Positions 7,476 through 15,981 of a stretch of DNA of 35,628 bases are shown in pieces. How positions within the stretch are numbered: the first letter of the stretch is position 1; every line of letters begins with the position of its first letter. The notes below the pieces were generated by a model. The model saw only the letters and a program-made list of their open reading frames with translations, did not search any database and was not told where the DNA came from. Origin of the DNA: a virus; the IMG/VR virus record IMGVR_UViG_3300033156_001392, positions 1-35,628 of that record; one strand, 5' to 3'. A program made the translations under genes and the position numbers.

Positions 7476-10337
7476 CTAGGGCCTCGATACCCCGCCTCTG
7501 CGCAACCCATCCACCACGGCATCTTGTACGTCATCAGGATCAGCGGGGCCGTAGAAGCTGTTTTCGATATGGATTTCGTACCCCTCCACTCCGCCTGGAG
7601 TAGCAGGGAAAGGAGGGGGAGGCGGTCCCTGATCTAGCTGCTCTTCGGAGCGAAAGAGAAAGCCCTTGAGCAACCTGTCGGCCTCGCGCAAGGCGTCGCC
7701 GATATAGTCCAACGCCCTCTCGCCAAAGGATTGCCCGTAGGCCTCGCCGGCGGCCTCTCCCGCGTCCTCGATCACCCCGATCACGCCATCGTCCAAGGCC
7801 AGTTCGTTGAACTGCTCTTTGGTCATCACACCGAGATCCTCTCGGACCTTGAGGTCGTAATCCGTGATCCACCTCTCGGCTTGCTCCTCGGCGGCCCGTC
7901 GTATCGCCGGCGAGACGTTCGGATCATCAGCAACTGCTAGCCACTGGTTGGCGATGTTGACGGCCAGGTCCTCTGCGTCGAATACCTTGGCCCATAATGC
8001 GGCCCCCACGCCTGCCTCGGGTTCGGCAAACCCCCGCATACCCATCTCCCAGGCAGCGGCGATTTCAGCGGCATCGACGTCTATCCCAGGTACCCAGCTC
8101 AGCAGACGAGCGGTGAGACCAAAGATCACACCATCGCCGAGCATCATCCCCAGCTGCCAAGCCTGCGCTCCAACACGGAAGACAGCGTCCGCGAGGTGGG
8201 CACCAAGACTATCGGCGGTATCTGCCCTGGCTTTGTCGTACCCAAAGAGTGCGCGGATGCCGTCCACGAGGAAGTTGGCGATGAACTCACCGGAACCAAA
8301 CACGTCGTCTTCAACGGTTGGCACCCATTCCTCGATCTTGGTTACGATGATGCCCAACTGCTCCTTGGCCTGTGCCTTTATCCACGCCGCAAAGCCCCCG
8401 AACAGCGCCCCAGCAAGACTCTCACCTTCTCCTTCGAAGGCTTCTCTCAGGTCATCCCAGGCCTGCAACAGCTCGCTGCGAGTCTCCTCCATCGCATCGT
8501 GGGCCTCGTCACTCACTTCGTCCATGGCATCAGACCAGGCGTCGGCCATCCCCGCAGCGCCGCCGGCACCAGTTTCAGCAGCCCGAGCGATCTGTTGTTC
8601 CAGGCGAACGATCTGGGTCATGGTGTCGTACCACTCGGCGGTGCCCTCCTCGATACCCGCCAACTCGCGGCGCCATATCTCCAGTTGCGCCTCGGGAGTC
8701 TGAGCCACGGCCAGCTCGTACCGCAGCCGCGCCTGAGCAATCCGTCGAGCCTCCGCCTCGGCCTCCCGATCGGACACCTCTTGAATGGCTCGCAACTCCG
8801 CCCGAGTACGCTCCTCAATGGCCTGGGCCAGCCGGGCCTCATCGGACATACGCTGGGCGACCCGACTCTGCTCCATGGCCAGCTGGCGCATGGCCTGGCG
8901 TTCCTCGGCCTGGGCTTGTTCCAACCGCGCCTCGGCGGCGGCGAGGGCCTCCTCGTCACCTTCTTCGAGCGCCAGGTTGTAGGCCTCCTGGGCCTCGGCG
9001 GTCTCCTCGGCGGCCTCCACCAATCGACCGTAGGCCCGGACATAGCCCTCAAATCGCGATGCCTCAGTGCCAAAGGCCCCGCGAAAGCCTGTCAAAATGC
9101 CCTCAGTAAGCCCTCCTGCCTCCCGGATATCGCGGAGGTGAGGCTCCAGACTGCGCATGGCGTCCTGCATCCAATACCCAATGTCCGGGTCCGCTTGCGC
9201 CCAGCCGGCCCAGTACACGGCTGCGGCGTCGGCGCCCCACTGGTCCAGCTCCGGCGCAATGCGAGGTGGAGACCGGGTGACCAGCCAGTCGCGCAAAGCC
9301 ATGGCCATGTTGGTCATGGCCCGAGCAATGGGACTCACGTCGGCTAACCCCGCGGCATACTCCCTCATGAAATCGGCGCCGAACTCGAAGGCACGGGCGG
9401 TCAACTCGCCGAAATGGGCGATCCAGTCGTCTACCATCTCCGAAAGCCAACCTACGCCGGCGGCCCACATCTCACGACCCAACTCGATCATCTCCTCGAC
9501 CGCTTCGTTATCCAGAAAGTCGAGGAGGCCCCGCAGGTGCTCTTGGTAGGCCTCGGTCACCGGCTCACCCCACAACTGCTTCTGCTTGTAGATCCAGTCG
9601 GCCAGCTCCTCCTCCATTCCGCCGACAGAACGGTGAAAGGCCTCCATCATCCCGCCAAACTTGCCCTCCATGCTGCGCAGGAGGATACCCAGAGCCTCGT
9701 CTACGTCGGTGACCACCTCCCCGGTGTTGCTGAATTCGATGCCCATAGCCCGGAGCTCGCGCCGGGAGACAACGCCCAACTCCTCAAAGCGGCGGATGGC
9801 TCGGGCCGTGTCGCCCATGGCGAACCGACCGAGCCACATGCTGATTTCCTCAAAGGAGGCGACTGTCCCGGATGCGACCTCAGCGGCTATCCAGCGTATC
9901 TCGTCGCCGGCGTAACCCCAGCGTTGGGCGGCGTTCGCTGCGTGCAGACCGTAGTTCTGCATGATGATGTCGGCCTGCATGAGGTCTTCCAGGGTTCCCG
10001 GAGCGATGATGGAGAATTCACGCAGCTCTTGAATGCGGCGCATGGCGGCCTCTTGACTTCCCAGCTGCACCTCAAACTGCGCCTGAAAGGTCTGCCACTG
10101 GCGGTTGACGGCGACAAAGTCGTGAGTCACCCCGGTAAGAACGTCTCGGAACCGCTGGTAAGACCCAACCACAATATCGCGAATGATGAACCCTGCAGCG
10201 ACAGACGCGGCCCGGGCAGCTATGTTATGGAAGCTGCCGGCCAACCCCTGCAACGTACCGTGAGCCCGGTCCACACCCTGCTCTAGGTCGCGTACGTCCA
10301 GGCCCACACGGGCGTACAAGTCGGCTACTTGGGGCAC
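7476..10337 (-). CDS. Tape measure protein
   Basis: 953 residues. Sets tail length and is threaded inside the tail tube; by the usual ~1.5 angstrom per residue rule this implies a tail of roughly 140 nm. It begins with the standard tape-measure N-terminus (VGLDVRDLEQGVDRA). A middle region (~90-270) has the FEEISMWLGRF and RRFEELGV type motifs shared by tape measures with a transglycosylase-like or membrane-active region. A long Glu/Ala/Arg/Gln helical stretch (~420-590) is predicted coiled coil. The C-terminus has Trp- and Gly-rich amphipathic segments. Start is GTG right after the TAA of the small chaperone frame, with AGGAAG upstream. Size and position between chaperones and Dit make this secure. 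Confidence 0.92.
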   Translation of the reverse strand: MPQVADLYARVGLDVRDLEQGVDRAHGTLQGLAGSFHNIAARAASVAAGFIIRDIVVGSYQRFRDVLTGVTHDFVAVNRQWQTFQAQFEVQLGSQEAAMRRIQELREFSIIAPGTLEDLMQADIIMQNYGLHAANAAQRWGYAGDEIRWIAAEVASGTVASFEEISMWLGRFAMGDTARAIRRFEELGVVSRRELRAMGIEFSNTGEVVTDVDEALGILLRSMEGKFGGMMEAFHRSVGGMEEELADWIYKQKQLWGEPVTEAYQEHLRGLLDFLDNEAVEEMIELGREMWAAGVGWLSEMVDDWIAHFGELTARAFEFGADFMREYAAGLADVSPIARAMTNMAMALRDWLVTRSPPRIAPELDQWGADAAAVYWAGWAQADPDIGYWMQDAMRSLEPHLRDIREAGGLTEGILTGFRGAFGTEASRFEGYVRAYGRLVEAAEETAEAQEAYNLALEEGDEEALAAAEARLEQAQAEERQAMRQLAMEQSRVAQRMSDEARLAQAIEERTRAELRAIQEVSDREAEAEARRIAQARLRYELAVAQTPEAQLEIWRRELAGIEEGTAEWYDTMTQIVRLEQQIARAAETGAGGAAGMADAWSDAMDEVSDEAHDAMEETRSELLQAWDDLREAFEGEGESLAGALFGGFAAWIKAQAKEQLGIIVTKIEEWVPTVEDDVFGSGEFIANFLVDGIRALFGYDKARADTADSLGAHLADAVFRVGAQAWQLGMMLGDGVIFGLTARLLSWVPGIDVDAAEIAAAWEMGMRGFAEPEAGVGAALWAKVFDAEDLAVNIANQWLAVADDPNVSPAIRRAAEEQAERWITDYDLKVREDLGVMTKEQFNELALDDGVIGVIEDAGEAAGEAYGQSFGERALDYIGDALREADRLLKGFLFRSEEQLDQGPPPPPFPATPGGVEGYEIHIENSFYGPADPDDVQDAVVDGLRRGGVSRP

Positions 10338-10499
10338 TTACTTCTTCCTCCGCGGCATCTCCGCCCGTTCCGCAGCAAGGGCCAGATGTTGCCAGACGGC
10401 GGGCCGCTCTAGCAGTTCCCAAGGGGGCACTCTCAGGTAGCGTGCCGCCCTGATTAGGGGGTACCAGGACGGCACGCTGCCAACTGCCCCCTCGGTCAC
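10338..10499 (-). CDS. Second tail assembly chaperone frame (gpT-like)
   Basis: 53 residues. Contains ARYLRVPPWELLERP, a signature of the short downstream partner of tail assembly chaperones, and ends in a basic tail (MPRRKK). Its GTG overlaps the TGA of the upstream chaperone as GTGA. In most siphoviruses this segment is made by a ribosomal frameshift from the upstream chaperone; here the -1 frame is also open upstream of the GTG (...GRLLRRYI), so a -1 fusion is possible. I see no classic XXXYYYZ slippery heptamer, so coupled reinitiation at GTG is equally likely. The role is to guard the tape measure and recruit tube subunits during tail assembly. Confidence 0.75.
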   Translation of the reverse strand: MTEGAVGSVPSWYPLIRAARYLRVPPWELLERPAVWQHLALAAERAEMPRRKK

Positions 10500-10831
10500 G
10501 ATGTATCGCCGAAGGAGCCTGCCCTCTTGGTAGGGCGGATTCTCACATCCTGGTTGATGGCCGAAAACACATCCAGCAAGAACGATCTGGGTAGCTCCTT
10601 GAGCGACTTGAGGTTGGTCGGGTACATCTCCTCGCCATCCATCAGGTCCCAGCGAACCAGCCAGCGCTCCAAGAGTTCCAGCACGCTCTCGAAGCCGGGC
10701 TTATCGTGCTCCTCCAGAGCGGTCTCGGTGACATCACCAAGCCGGTACACGATGGTGACACACCCGGCCACACTGTCTACCTCGATCTCCCGTTCCATCT
10801 TCTTCAAATCAGCCAACTGCAACTGGGACAT
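10496..10831 (-). CDS. Tail assembly chaperone (gpG-like)
   Basis: 111 residues between the tube gene and the tape measure, the fixed place of tail assembly chaperones. Acidic and mostly helical, with a Trp-rich stretch (LLERWLVRWDLMD) and a LKELPRSFLLDVFSAI segment typical of this class. ATG start with AGGAGG four bases upstream. It probably binds the tape measure during tube polymerisation and is absent from the finished virion. The identification is by synteny, size and composition. Confidence 0.8.
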   Translation of the reverse strand: MSQLQLADLKKMEREIEVDSVAGCVTIVYRLGDVTETALEEHDKPGFESVLELLERWLVRWDLMDGEEMYPTNLKSLKELPRSFLLDVFSAINQDVRIRPTKRAGSFGDTS

Positions 10832-10855
10832 CTCTCCTCCTTAGGCTTCTCTGCC

Positions 10856-11872
10856 CTACGCGATGTCGGTTAGCGCGCTGGTGATCATCGCAATGCACGG
10901 CGTCTCGCCGGTCTCAGGATGCGACAACTCCGGCGTACCGGTGAAAGTCCACTCCACGGCGTAGACACCTTCATCGTCCTGAAAAGCACTCATGTCGGTG
11001 ACCTTGGCAGCCAGGTCCAACTGCAGTGCATAGGGCACGCCCGTGTCGGCCTCCACGCTGCTCTCCGCCTTCAGACGGAAGAACAGCGTGCTGCCCGCCC
11101 GAACGTGATCCAGAGGTATCATGCCGGTGTCGTCTGCCTCCATCAGGAGCGAGAAAGTGAGCTCGGGCTGGGTCTCCACCTCTCGCGACCACGACGGCTG
11201 GGCGGCGTTGAGCGCCCAGCGAGCGTTAAACCGGTTGGCCAGCCGCCACCTCACCCGACTGGTACTGGTGAGCAACGTTGTGCCTATGTTGACCAGGTCA
11301 TCGTCCATGTAGAGCGAAACGTCCGGAGGGTTGACAGGCACCTCGGACAGGGCCGCCCCCAGCGTCATGGTGGTCTCCAGCGTTTTATAGTTCCGCCCGA
11401 TCATACGCCCGGTGACTGACGGGTCTGCCGTGCGGCTGATCTCCAACTGCAGCTCGGTGACCAACCCGTACTCCCAGCCGTGGGCGATCACCTCACCCGC
11501 GTACGTGCTGGGATCCCCCTGCTCCACCGCGAAGGTCAACACATCGTCGGGCGCCGATCGATTCAGCGCGTAGGTGTGGGTGTAAGCTGCAGAGGTGTCG
11601 ACCTGCTCCGATACGGGATCGCACATCAGTGAAGCCAACAGATAGGCCAGATCGTCGTAGCAGGGAATGCCCCGGATGGAAGCCTCCAGCCACTCCCTTC
11701 GCAAAGCGGCGACGGTGACATACTTTTGCCCCACCGGGCGAAACGTGCTCACCTCGGGCCGCAGGTCGGCCTCGAAACTGGTGCCCGGCAGAATGATGCC
11801 TGCTGTGCCGCCGGCCCCCTTCTCGGCCTCCACCCCGATCTGAGTCAACTGCTGTACTGTGTCTCTTGCCAT
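10856..11872 (-). CDS. Major tail tube protein
   Basis: 338 residues. Structural subunit of the non-contractile tail tube. The N-terminus (GVEAEKGAGGTA) and the later beta-rich stretch with ATGRMIG-type and FNARWALN motifs are characteristic of large siphovirus tube proteins, and the C-terminal ~90 residues look like the extra surface domain often found on them. It lies between the tail terminator and the chaperones. ATG start with AGGAGG eight bases upstream, overlapping the end of the terminator gene. The call is secure from order and sequence type. Confidence 0.85.
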   Translation of the reverse strand: MARDTVQQLTQIGVEAEKGAGGTAGIILPGTSFEADLRPEVSTFRPVGQKYVTVAALRREWLEASIRGIPCYDDLAYLLASLMCDPVSEQVDTSAAYTHTYALNRSAPDDVLTFAVEQGDPSTYAGEVIAHGWEYGLVTELQLEISRTADPSVTGRMIGRNYKTLETTMTLGAALSEVPVNPPDVSLYMDDDLVNIGTTLLTSTSRVRWRLANRFNARWALNAAQPSWSREVETQPELTFSLLMEADDTGMIPLDHVRAGSTLFFRLKAESSVEADTGVPYALQLDLAAKVTDMSAFQDDEGVYAVEWTFTGTPELSHPETGETPCIAMITSALTDIA

Positions 11873-11875
11873 GCC

Positions 11876-12316
11876 TTATCCCTCCTGGACGCTTTGCGTC
11901 CGCGCTCGTATGCGATATACCCCGCCCAGATGGTAATACGTGGAACCGGACACCACCTCTGGCGGTAGTTTCAGCGGCCTTTCCCGATAGCAGCTCAGAA
12001 TCACGCCGTTCTCCAAACGCCCCCGCGCCCCGTGCAACAAGGCGTCAATCCGATCGGCAATGGGTTGCGCCTGGGAAAAGCCGGCACCCTCAACTACCGC
12101 TCGCACCGTGTACACCACATTGGCCGCCAACCGAATAGCGCCCACCACGATGGTATCCGGCGCCGCCGCCTGGAACTGGTAGATGACATAAGGCGGAATG
12201 ACTCTCTCGGGGGCCAGGGCGTCGTACACCCGGCCGTCCACCAGCGCCTCCAACTCAGCATCGCCGATGAGGATCGTGTCCAACCAGGCATCGATGAGAC
12301 CGATCTCAGTGCTCAC
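11876..12316 (-). CDS. Tail terminator protein (DUF3168-like)
   Basis: 146 residues. Would cap the tail tube and join it to the head. The pattern IGLIDAWLDTILIGD, then RVYDALAPERVIPPYVIYQF and a C-terminal YRIRA, matches the DUF3168/gpU-like tail-terminator fold. GTG start inside a GTGA overlap with the upstream tail-completion gene. Position immediately before the tube gene supports the assignment. Confidence 0.8.
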   Translation of the reverse strand: MSTEIGLIDAWLDTILIGDAELEALVDGRVYDALAPERVIPPYVIYQFQAAAPDTIVVGAIRLAANVVYTVRAVVEGAGFSQAQPIADRIDALLHGARGRLENGVILSCYRERPLKLPPEVVSGSTYYHLGGVYRIRARTQSVQEG

Positions 12317-12741
12317 CGCGTCGCCTCGTCAAAGAGTTCAGCCACACCGCGCCGCCAGGCTTCACGAGCCTCCTCCACCGCCGGTCTCAGATAGGGTTGA
12401 GCGGCCATTCGCGCGGTGCCGAACTCTACAAAGGCCCCGTACTCGGCGCCCACCATCACCAGAGCAGAGAGTTCGCTGGGTCGAACCATCTCCTCAAGGA
12501 ACACGCGCGGCGCGATCTCCTTGGCGATTCGCCAGGCCTCAGCATAGCCGCTGCTCTCGGCGGTCACCGTATAGATCGAGTTGCGCAGAAACCCCGTATC
12601 CACCGGCGCGTGCACTTTGGCACGGCGCTCGACATCCAGCGCCGTGCGCCGCACCAACCGCTGGCCGGCAGCCCGAAAGCGCCGCGGCAGATTTCTCAGC
12701 CGATCGTCGGTGAGCGTAAGCTCCTCGATGGTGAGTCGCAT
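12313..12741 (-). CDS. HK97 gp10-like tail completion protein
   Basis: 142 residues. Contains ALDVERRAKVHAPVDTGFLRNSI and VGAEYGAFVEFGTARM..QPYLRPA, the clear signature of the HK97 gp10 / minor tail family that sits at the head-tail joint. I place the start at ATG 12741, not further upstream, because it overlaps the preceding stop as TGATG and has a strong GGAGGTG seven bases ahead. It is the fourth of the connector genes between major capsid and tube. Confidence 0.9.
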   Translation of the reverse strand: MRLTIEELTLTDDRLRNLPRRFRAAGQRLVRRTALDVERRAKVHAPVDTGFLRNSIYTVTAESSGYAEAWRIAKEIAPRVFLEEMVRPSELSALVMVGAEYGAFVEFGTARMAAQPYLRPAVEEAREAWRRGVAELFDEATR

Positions 12742-13094
12742 CAGGTCACCTCCACGGCCAACACCCTCAACGCCGTGGTCCAAGTGCCCCCCGATAGTAC
12801 CGCCACAACGTTCAGTTCACGGTCCCCGATAACAAGGCGATCCCTGGGCTGTACATCGGCATCGTGAGGCAGTGTCACCGTGAGAGTCAGTTCTGACGTG
12901 ATTCGCGAGGCGATCTCTATCTCTCGCCCCTTGGTCGGGGCCACGCGACAGACATACTCGGCTTCCTCGGACGTACCTTCGGTGTGCCCGCCGCGCCCGT
13001 CGCGGATCAGCACTGCCCGTCTGCGTGTGCAGGTCTGCGGAAGGGCCGCTTCCTGCGTCTCTCGCATGACCTCGATCTGATTGCTACTCAGCAT
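12741..13094 (-). CDS. Head closure / head-tail joining protein
   Basis: 117 residues. A compact beta protein in the place of a head-closure protein (SPP1 gp16 / lambda FII-like). The C-terminal part (ADVQPRDRLVIGDRELNVVAVL) has the oxidised-barrel feel of these neck proteins, with the familiar D..RL.IGDRE.NVV motif. Start at ATG 13094 is chosen for its GGAGGGGTGACC ribosome site and because the gene before it ends at 13111. It would plug the portal side after packaging. Family assignment is by motif and position. Confidence 0.72.
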   Translation of the reverse strand: MLSSNQIEVMRETQEAALPQTCTRRRAVLIRDGRGGHTEGTSEEAEYVCRVAPTKGREIEIASRITSELTLTVTLPHDADVQPRDRLVIGDRELNVVAVLSGGTWTTALRVLAVEVT

Positions 13095-13110
13095 GAGGTC
13101 ACCCCTCCAT

Positions 13111-13380
13111 CTAGCGTCCCGCCGCCCGACGAATGGCGCTGTTGACCTGGTCGTTACTGGCCGGCTCGAACCGCCCGCCGTGCTCACGACAGTGGGCGCG
13201 GGCCTCCGCCTCGCTCCACCTATCCCTCGGGTACCGGTAGGCCTGTGCCGTCGTGGTGCTCTTGCCCTTCAGACGCCCCACGATGATGGCCAGCCTGCCC
13301 TGAGTCACCCGTCGAAAGGAGCCCTTCTGAAAAGCCCCCGGCGAGCGCAGTCGACAGGCGTGTTCATTCGGATAGGGCAT
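13111..13380 (-). CDS. Small conserved phage head-region protein
   Basis: 89 residues, basic. Starts MPYPNEHACRL and contains RLAIIVGRLKGKSTTTAQAYRYP followed by EARAHCREHGG.FEPA. I recognise this type from head-morphogenesis loci, where similar sequence occurs beside or inside prohead protease or capsid genes; here it stands alone with no protease domain, so no enzymatic role is claimed. Start ATG overlaps the upstream stop as TGATG with GGAG ahead. It ends 16 bases before the head-closure start. Confidence 0.7.
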   Translation of the reverse strand: MPYPNEHACRLRSPGAFQKGSFRRVTQGRLAIIVGRLKGKSTTTAQAYRYPRDRWSEAEARAHCREHGGRFEPASNDQVNSAIRRAAGR

Positions 13381-13772
13381 CAGCTCTCCTCCGGCAGGTT
13401 GCCGATGTACGAGTCCCCGGTCTCACGCGGGCGCTTCACCAATCGGATGGTGCGCGGCGCCCGTCTGGCCCGATAGCGCGCCGCCTGACGTTGATACTGC
13501 GCCACGATCTGCGATCGCGAGTAGCTGGCTCCATCGGCCTGAAAATCGAAGGCGCCGGCCACCGCCGAGGCCTTCTCCTCCCACACCTCGGCAGCGGCGG
13601 CGCACAGATCGTACGTCGGCGTCCAGTCATCCTCATCGGGGTCATACCCCGATGGGTCGATGAGCGGATACCGCTCAATACAGGTGGCCAGGTCCTCGTC
13701 GGAGTAGTTCTCCTCCGTGGGCTCGGCCACCATTCGGCGTAGTCGGGCCACATCCTCGACGCTGGCCGTCAC
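13380..13772 (-). CDS. Head-tail connector (neck) protein
   Basis: 130 residues. Helical protein of the connector class that docks under the portal: VARLRRMVAEP..ENYSDEDL, a proline-rich stretch, then AAAEVWEEKASAVAGAFDFQADGASYSRSQ, the most typical segment of these adaptors. Basic C-terminus. GTG start with GGGGGAG nine bases upstream. It follows the capsid gene by one small gene. Confidence 0.82.
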   Translation of the reverse strand: MTASVEDVARLRRMVAEPTEENYSDEDLATCIERYPLIDPSGYDPDEDDWTPTYDLCAAAAEVWEEKASAVAGAFDFQADGASYSRSQIVAQYQRQAARYRARRAPRTIRLVKRPRETGDSYIGNLPEES

Positions 13773-13811
13773 AAAGCCTCACTCCCCCTGCAATCCGTTC
13801 GAGACGGAGCC

Positions 13812-14024
13812 TTACGACACAATGGCTACGATCTCCCAGTTACTCCCACAGGCGAGTCTCAGCGCCGAGACGGTAGTATCCCACACCAGCATGCCGTTGA
13901 CCGTGCTCGCATCGGGCAGGTCAGCCGTAGCCATTTGCGGCACGAGGAAGGTCGGGGCGTCCCTCAAGTCGACATTCCCCCTGATCTCGACATCAGCCGC
14001 AATCTGCTTAGGGTGCAAACCCAT
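13812..14024 (-). CDS. Small head-region protein, possible capsid decoration or fibre
   Basis: 70 residues directly after the major capsid gene. Contains ADLPDASTVNGMLVWDTT..ALRLACGSNWEIV, a short beta-hairpin pattern that recurs in phage fibre and head-fibre proteins. Strong ribosome site (GGGAGGTG seven bases before ATG) suggests high expression. Position and fibre-like motif favour a head decoration or short head fibre, but this is inferred. Confidence 0.68.
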   Translation of the reverse strand: MGLHPKQIAADVEIRGNVDLRDAPTFLVPQMATADLPDASTVNGMLVWDTTVSALRLACGSNWEIVAIVS

Positions 14025-14039
14025 GATCCTTCACCTCCC

Positions 14040-14990
14040 TTACAGTGCCGGCGTCAACACGGCGAACGGGTACCGAGTGCCCTCTTCCGGGTTCACCCTG
14101 TTGATGGGGTTGGGAAGCTGCCACCCCAAGCGCATCACGGCTCGCAGAGCCACCATGTCCTGCTGGGCCAGGTTGAACACCACGGTGCCCCCCGAATCGG
14201 TGAGTACCGCCTCGGTAAGCATCTTATAGGTGATGTCGGTGCGCATGGAGTAGACCAGCTGATCCCAATCGCCCGAGAAGAGCAGGGCCGCCGTGGGATC
14301 GATGCCCCCGTTCTTGGGAAAAGTCATGGGCGAGCCGTCAAGCTCGTAACGGGTCCGATCCTGGATCGTGCGCACAAAGATAGGCTGCCCGTTGGCGTCC
14401 CGCAGTCCTCGCAAGATGGAGCGCATGCGCAATGCCGCCACGTGGCCGGTGACGTCGTAACCGTCCTCCTCTACCAGACTGAACAGGCCGTTCTCGCTCA
14501 TTAGATCGTCGTACACGTCGGCGCCCACGCTTCCCCGCGCAATCACGTGGCCGGCAGCGGTGGCGCCCGTCATCAGGTCACTAGGCCAGGTGGCCGGTGC
14601 GTCCTCGCCGTGGAGCACCGCGGCATCGAACTTGCGACCAAAGGCCTCGACGATCCGCGGTTGCACTTCGCCCCAAATGTCGTAGTCGGCATCATCCAGC
14701 ACCGTCTCAGGGATAGGTACGATCACCGCCAGCTCCTCGGCGATGATATACTTGTTATCCCAAGCCGCCTTCGAGGTTTGTTTCAAACCGGTGTCACCGG
14801 CCACGAAATACGCCTCGATGAGCGCCGATAGAATCGGAAGGCGCTGCTGCTTGCGCGACATGTTGGGCAGCCTTCGAGCCATCGACATGACCGCGGACGC
14901 CTCCGGTACGCTCTGGATGATCTCCCGAGACACTTCCTCAGGGATCAGTGCCTCGGCGTCGGTTCGAGTTATCACACTGTCATAGGGCAT
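14040..14990 (-). CDS. Major capsid protein (HK97 fold)
   Basis: 316 residues, the right length for an HK97-fold capsid made with a separate scaffold. Typical elements are LIPEEVSREIIQSVPEASAVM near the N-terminus, then RLPNMSRKQQRLPIL, WDNKYIIAEELAVIVPIPETVLDDA, a C-terminal domain with IFVRTI.D and FSGDWDQLVYSMRTDI, and the closing VALRAVMRLGWQLPNP. It follows the scaffold gene and has AGAGG upstream of ATG. Assembles the icosahedral head. Confidence 0.93.
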   Translation of the reverse strand: MPYDSVITRTDAEALIPEEVSREIIQSVPEASAVMSMARRLPNMSRKQQRLPILSALIEAYFVAGDTGLKQTSKAAWDNKYIIAEELAVIVPIPETVLDDADYDIWGEVQPRIVEAFGRKFDAAVLHGEDAPATWPSDLMTGATAAGHVIARGSVGADVYDDLMSENGLFSLVEEDGYDVTGHVAALRMRSILRGLRDANGQPIFVRTIQDRTRYELDGSPMTFPKNGGIDPTAALLFSGDWDQLVYSMRTDITYKMLTEAVLTDSGGTVVFNLAQQDMVALRAVMRLGWQLPNPINRVNPEEGTRYPFAVLTPAL

Positions 14991-15028
14991 GATGACTTAC
15001 CTCTCTTTACCCTCACGGAAGAGACTGG

Positions 15029-15628
15029 TCAGCCTCTCCCCGCCGCCGAGCGGATAAAGGCGTTCATCCCCCCTTGCGGCGTTACTTGCTGTGTGCCGGC
15101 CCCCGCATTCACGTTGGCCGACGGTCGCTTCTGTACAAACAGCTCCGGCGCCGCTTCCTTGATGGCCTCCCAGTCGGGGTTGCCCCGCTTGTCAAAAAGG
15201 TCGTCCGCCTGAGCCACCAGAAAGGCTGCCTTGGGATTGGTGCAACCGATCTCCGGTCGCACCGCTTCCTCGGCAAAGGTGGCTCGACGATTGGCCAATT
15301 CCAGGCTGGCAGACATGTCGTCAATCATTCTCTTGGCCTCCGCTGGGTCCTGTCCCAACGTCTTGGTGATGTCCGCCAGTTGTTGTCGCAGTGCATCTCG
15401 CTCCTGTCGCGTCGCCTGGACGGTGTTACGCAAGCCGCCGATGTGTTGGTTGTACAGGTTTTGTTGGGCCTCGGGCAGCGACTCCAGAACCTCTTCCCAG
15501 GTCTGTTGCCGATCCGATTGCTGCTCGTCGTCCCCTTGCCCCTGATCGGTCTGCGCCTGATCGAACGTCCCGTCCTGATCCTGCGCCTCCGAACGCTGTC
15601 GGGTATCGTCGTTCGTATCCTCTGGCAT
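15029..15628 (-). CDS. Capsid scaffolding protein
   Basis: 199 residues immediately before the capsid gene. Very acidic, Gln/Asp-rich N-terminus (~1-45), a long helical middle (ATRQERDALRQQLADI) and a C-terminal segment with PDWEAIKEAAPELF and GMNAF, the common layout of phage scaffolds. It guides procapsid assembly and is then removed. No protease is found nearby, so removal may be by exit rather than cleavage. Its ATG lies only 31 bases after the terminator at 15659-15689, so its transcription needs read-through or an unseen promoter. Confidence 0.85.
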   Translation of the reverse strand: MPEDTNDDTRQRSEAQDQDGTFDQAQTDQGQGDDEQQSDRQQTWEEVLESLPEAQQNLYNQHIGGLRNTVQATRQERDALRQQLADITKTLGQDPAEAKRMIDDMSASLELANRRATFAEEAVRPEIGCTNPKAAFLVAQADDLFDKRGNPDWEAIKEAAPELFVQKRPSANVNAGAGTQQVTPQGGMNAFIRSAAGRG

Positions 15629-15658
15629 CTCGCCTCTCCCACGCCTCTCGCTGTGGAC

Positions 15659-15689
15659 AAAACAAAAAGACCCGCCATCACAGCGGGCC
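15659..15689 (-). terminator. Rho-independent terminator upstream of the scaffold gene
   Basis: On the minus strand a 7-bp stem (GGCCCGC with GCGGGTC, one G-U pair) with a 7-base loop is followed by TTTTTGTTTT. It lies between the 47-residue gene and the scaffold gene. Either it tunes head-gene expression by partial read-through, or an antiterminator acts here. Confidence 0.75.
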
Positions 15690-15730
15690 TGTCTCGGGCA
15701 GCCGTGTGTTAGCGGGCCGGGATCACCCTC

Positions 15731-15754
15731 GGACAGTCTACGGCTAGACTATCC
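15731..15754. repeat. 10-bp hairpin with GCCG/CGGC tetraloop
   Basis: GGACAGTCTA and TAGACTATCC form a 10-bp stem with one mismatch (a G-U pair in minus-strand RNA) around a 4-base loop. No T-tract follows on either strand, so it is not a plain terminator. It lies 42 bases upstream, in the transcription sense, of the terminator at 15659-15689 and could be an RNA-processing or stability element. Confidence 0.6.
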
Positions 15755-15797
15755 ACATGATGCGGGCACTATGCGATTGTCGGTCAGTCCTTGTGTA

Positions 15798-15941
15798 CTA
15801 CTCGCGAGCTTTGCTTCGCCCACTGAAATGCCAGCGCCTATCCAGCGCCGCAAGGACCATGTGGAGCGCGCGCCATACGATGAACCAGAACTCGCGCTCT
15901 GTGAGCTCATCCCCTATGAACTCACTACACTGACGCTCCAC
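15798..15941 (-). CDS. Very small phage protein (47 residues)
   Basis: GTG start with GGAGG six bases upstream. The middle reads ELTEREFWFIVWRALHMVLAALDRR: a short acidic lead, then one amphipathic or membrane-like helix with Trp and Leu, ending in basic residues. Similar tiny proteins (a D/E-R-E-h-h-h pattern plus a helix) are common in phage structural operons. No function can be named. It sits alone between the Cys-rich gene and the scaffold terminator. Confidence 0.55.
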   Translation of the reverse strand: MERQCSEFIGDELTEREFWFIVWRALHMVLAALDRRWHFSGRSKARE

Positions 15942-15952
15942 TCCTGCCCTCC

Positions 15953-15981
15953 AGTGTATACAGTGTCCAACAACTTGTCAA
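15953..15981 (-). promoter_or_regulatory. Possible promoter before the 47-residue gene
   Basis: On the minus strand a perfect TTGACA (15976-15981) is followed after 17 bases by TACACT (15953-15958); an overlapping TATACA has 15-base spacing. The -10 abuts the ribosome site of the 47-residue gene, leaving almost no leader, which weakens the case. If active, it would lie upstream of the scaffold and capsid genes and help explain the terminator between them. Confidence 0.4.

Noticed and set aside
8196-10286. Long plus-strand open frames across the tape measure gene
   Set aside because: Codon-bias shadows of the high-GC minus-strand gene; no ribosome sites or recognisable products.
15747-15905. 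53-codon ATG frame overlapping the 47-residue gene
   Set aside because: Ser/Arg/Gly-rich, weaker ribosome site, and in a different frame from the better-supported GTG gene.
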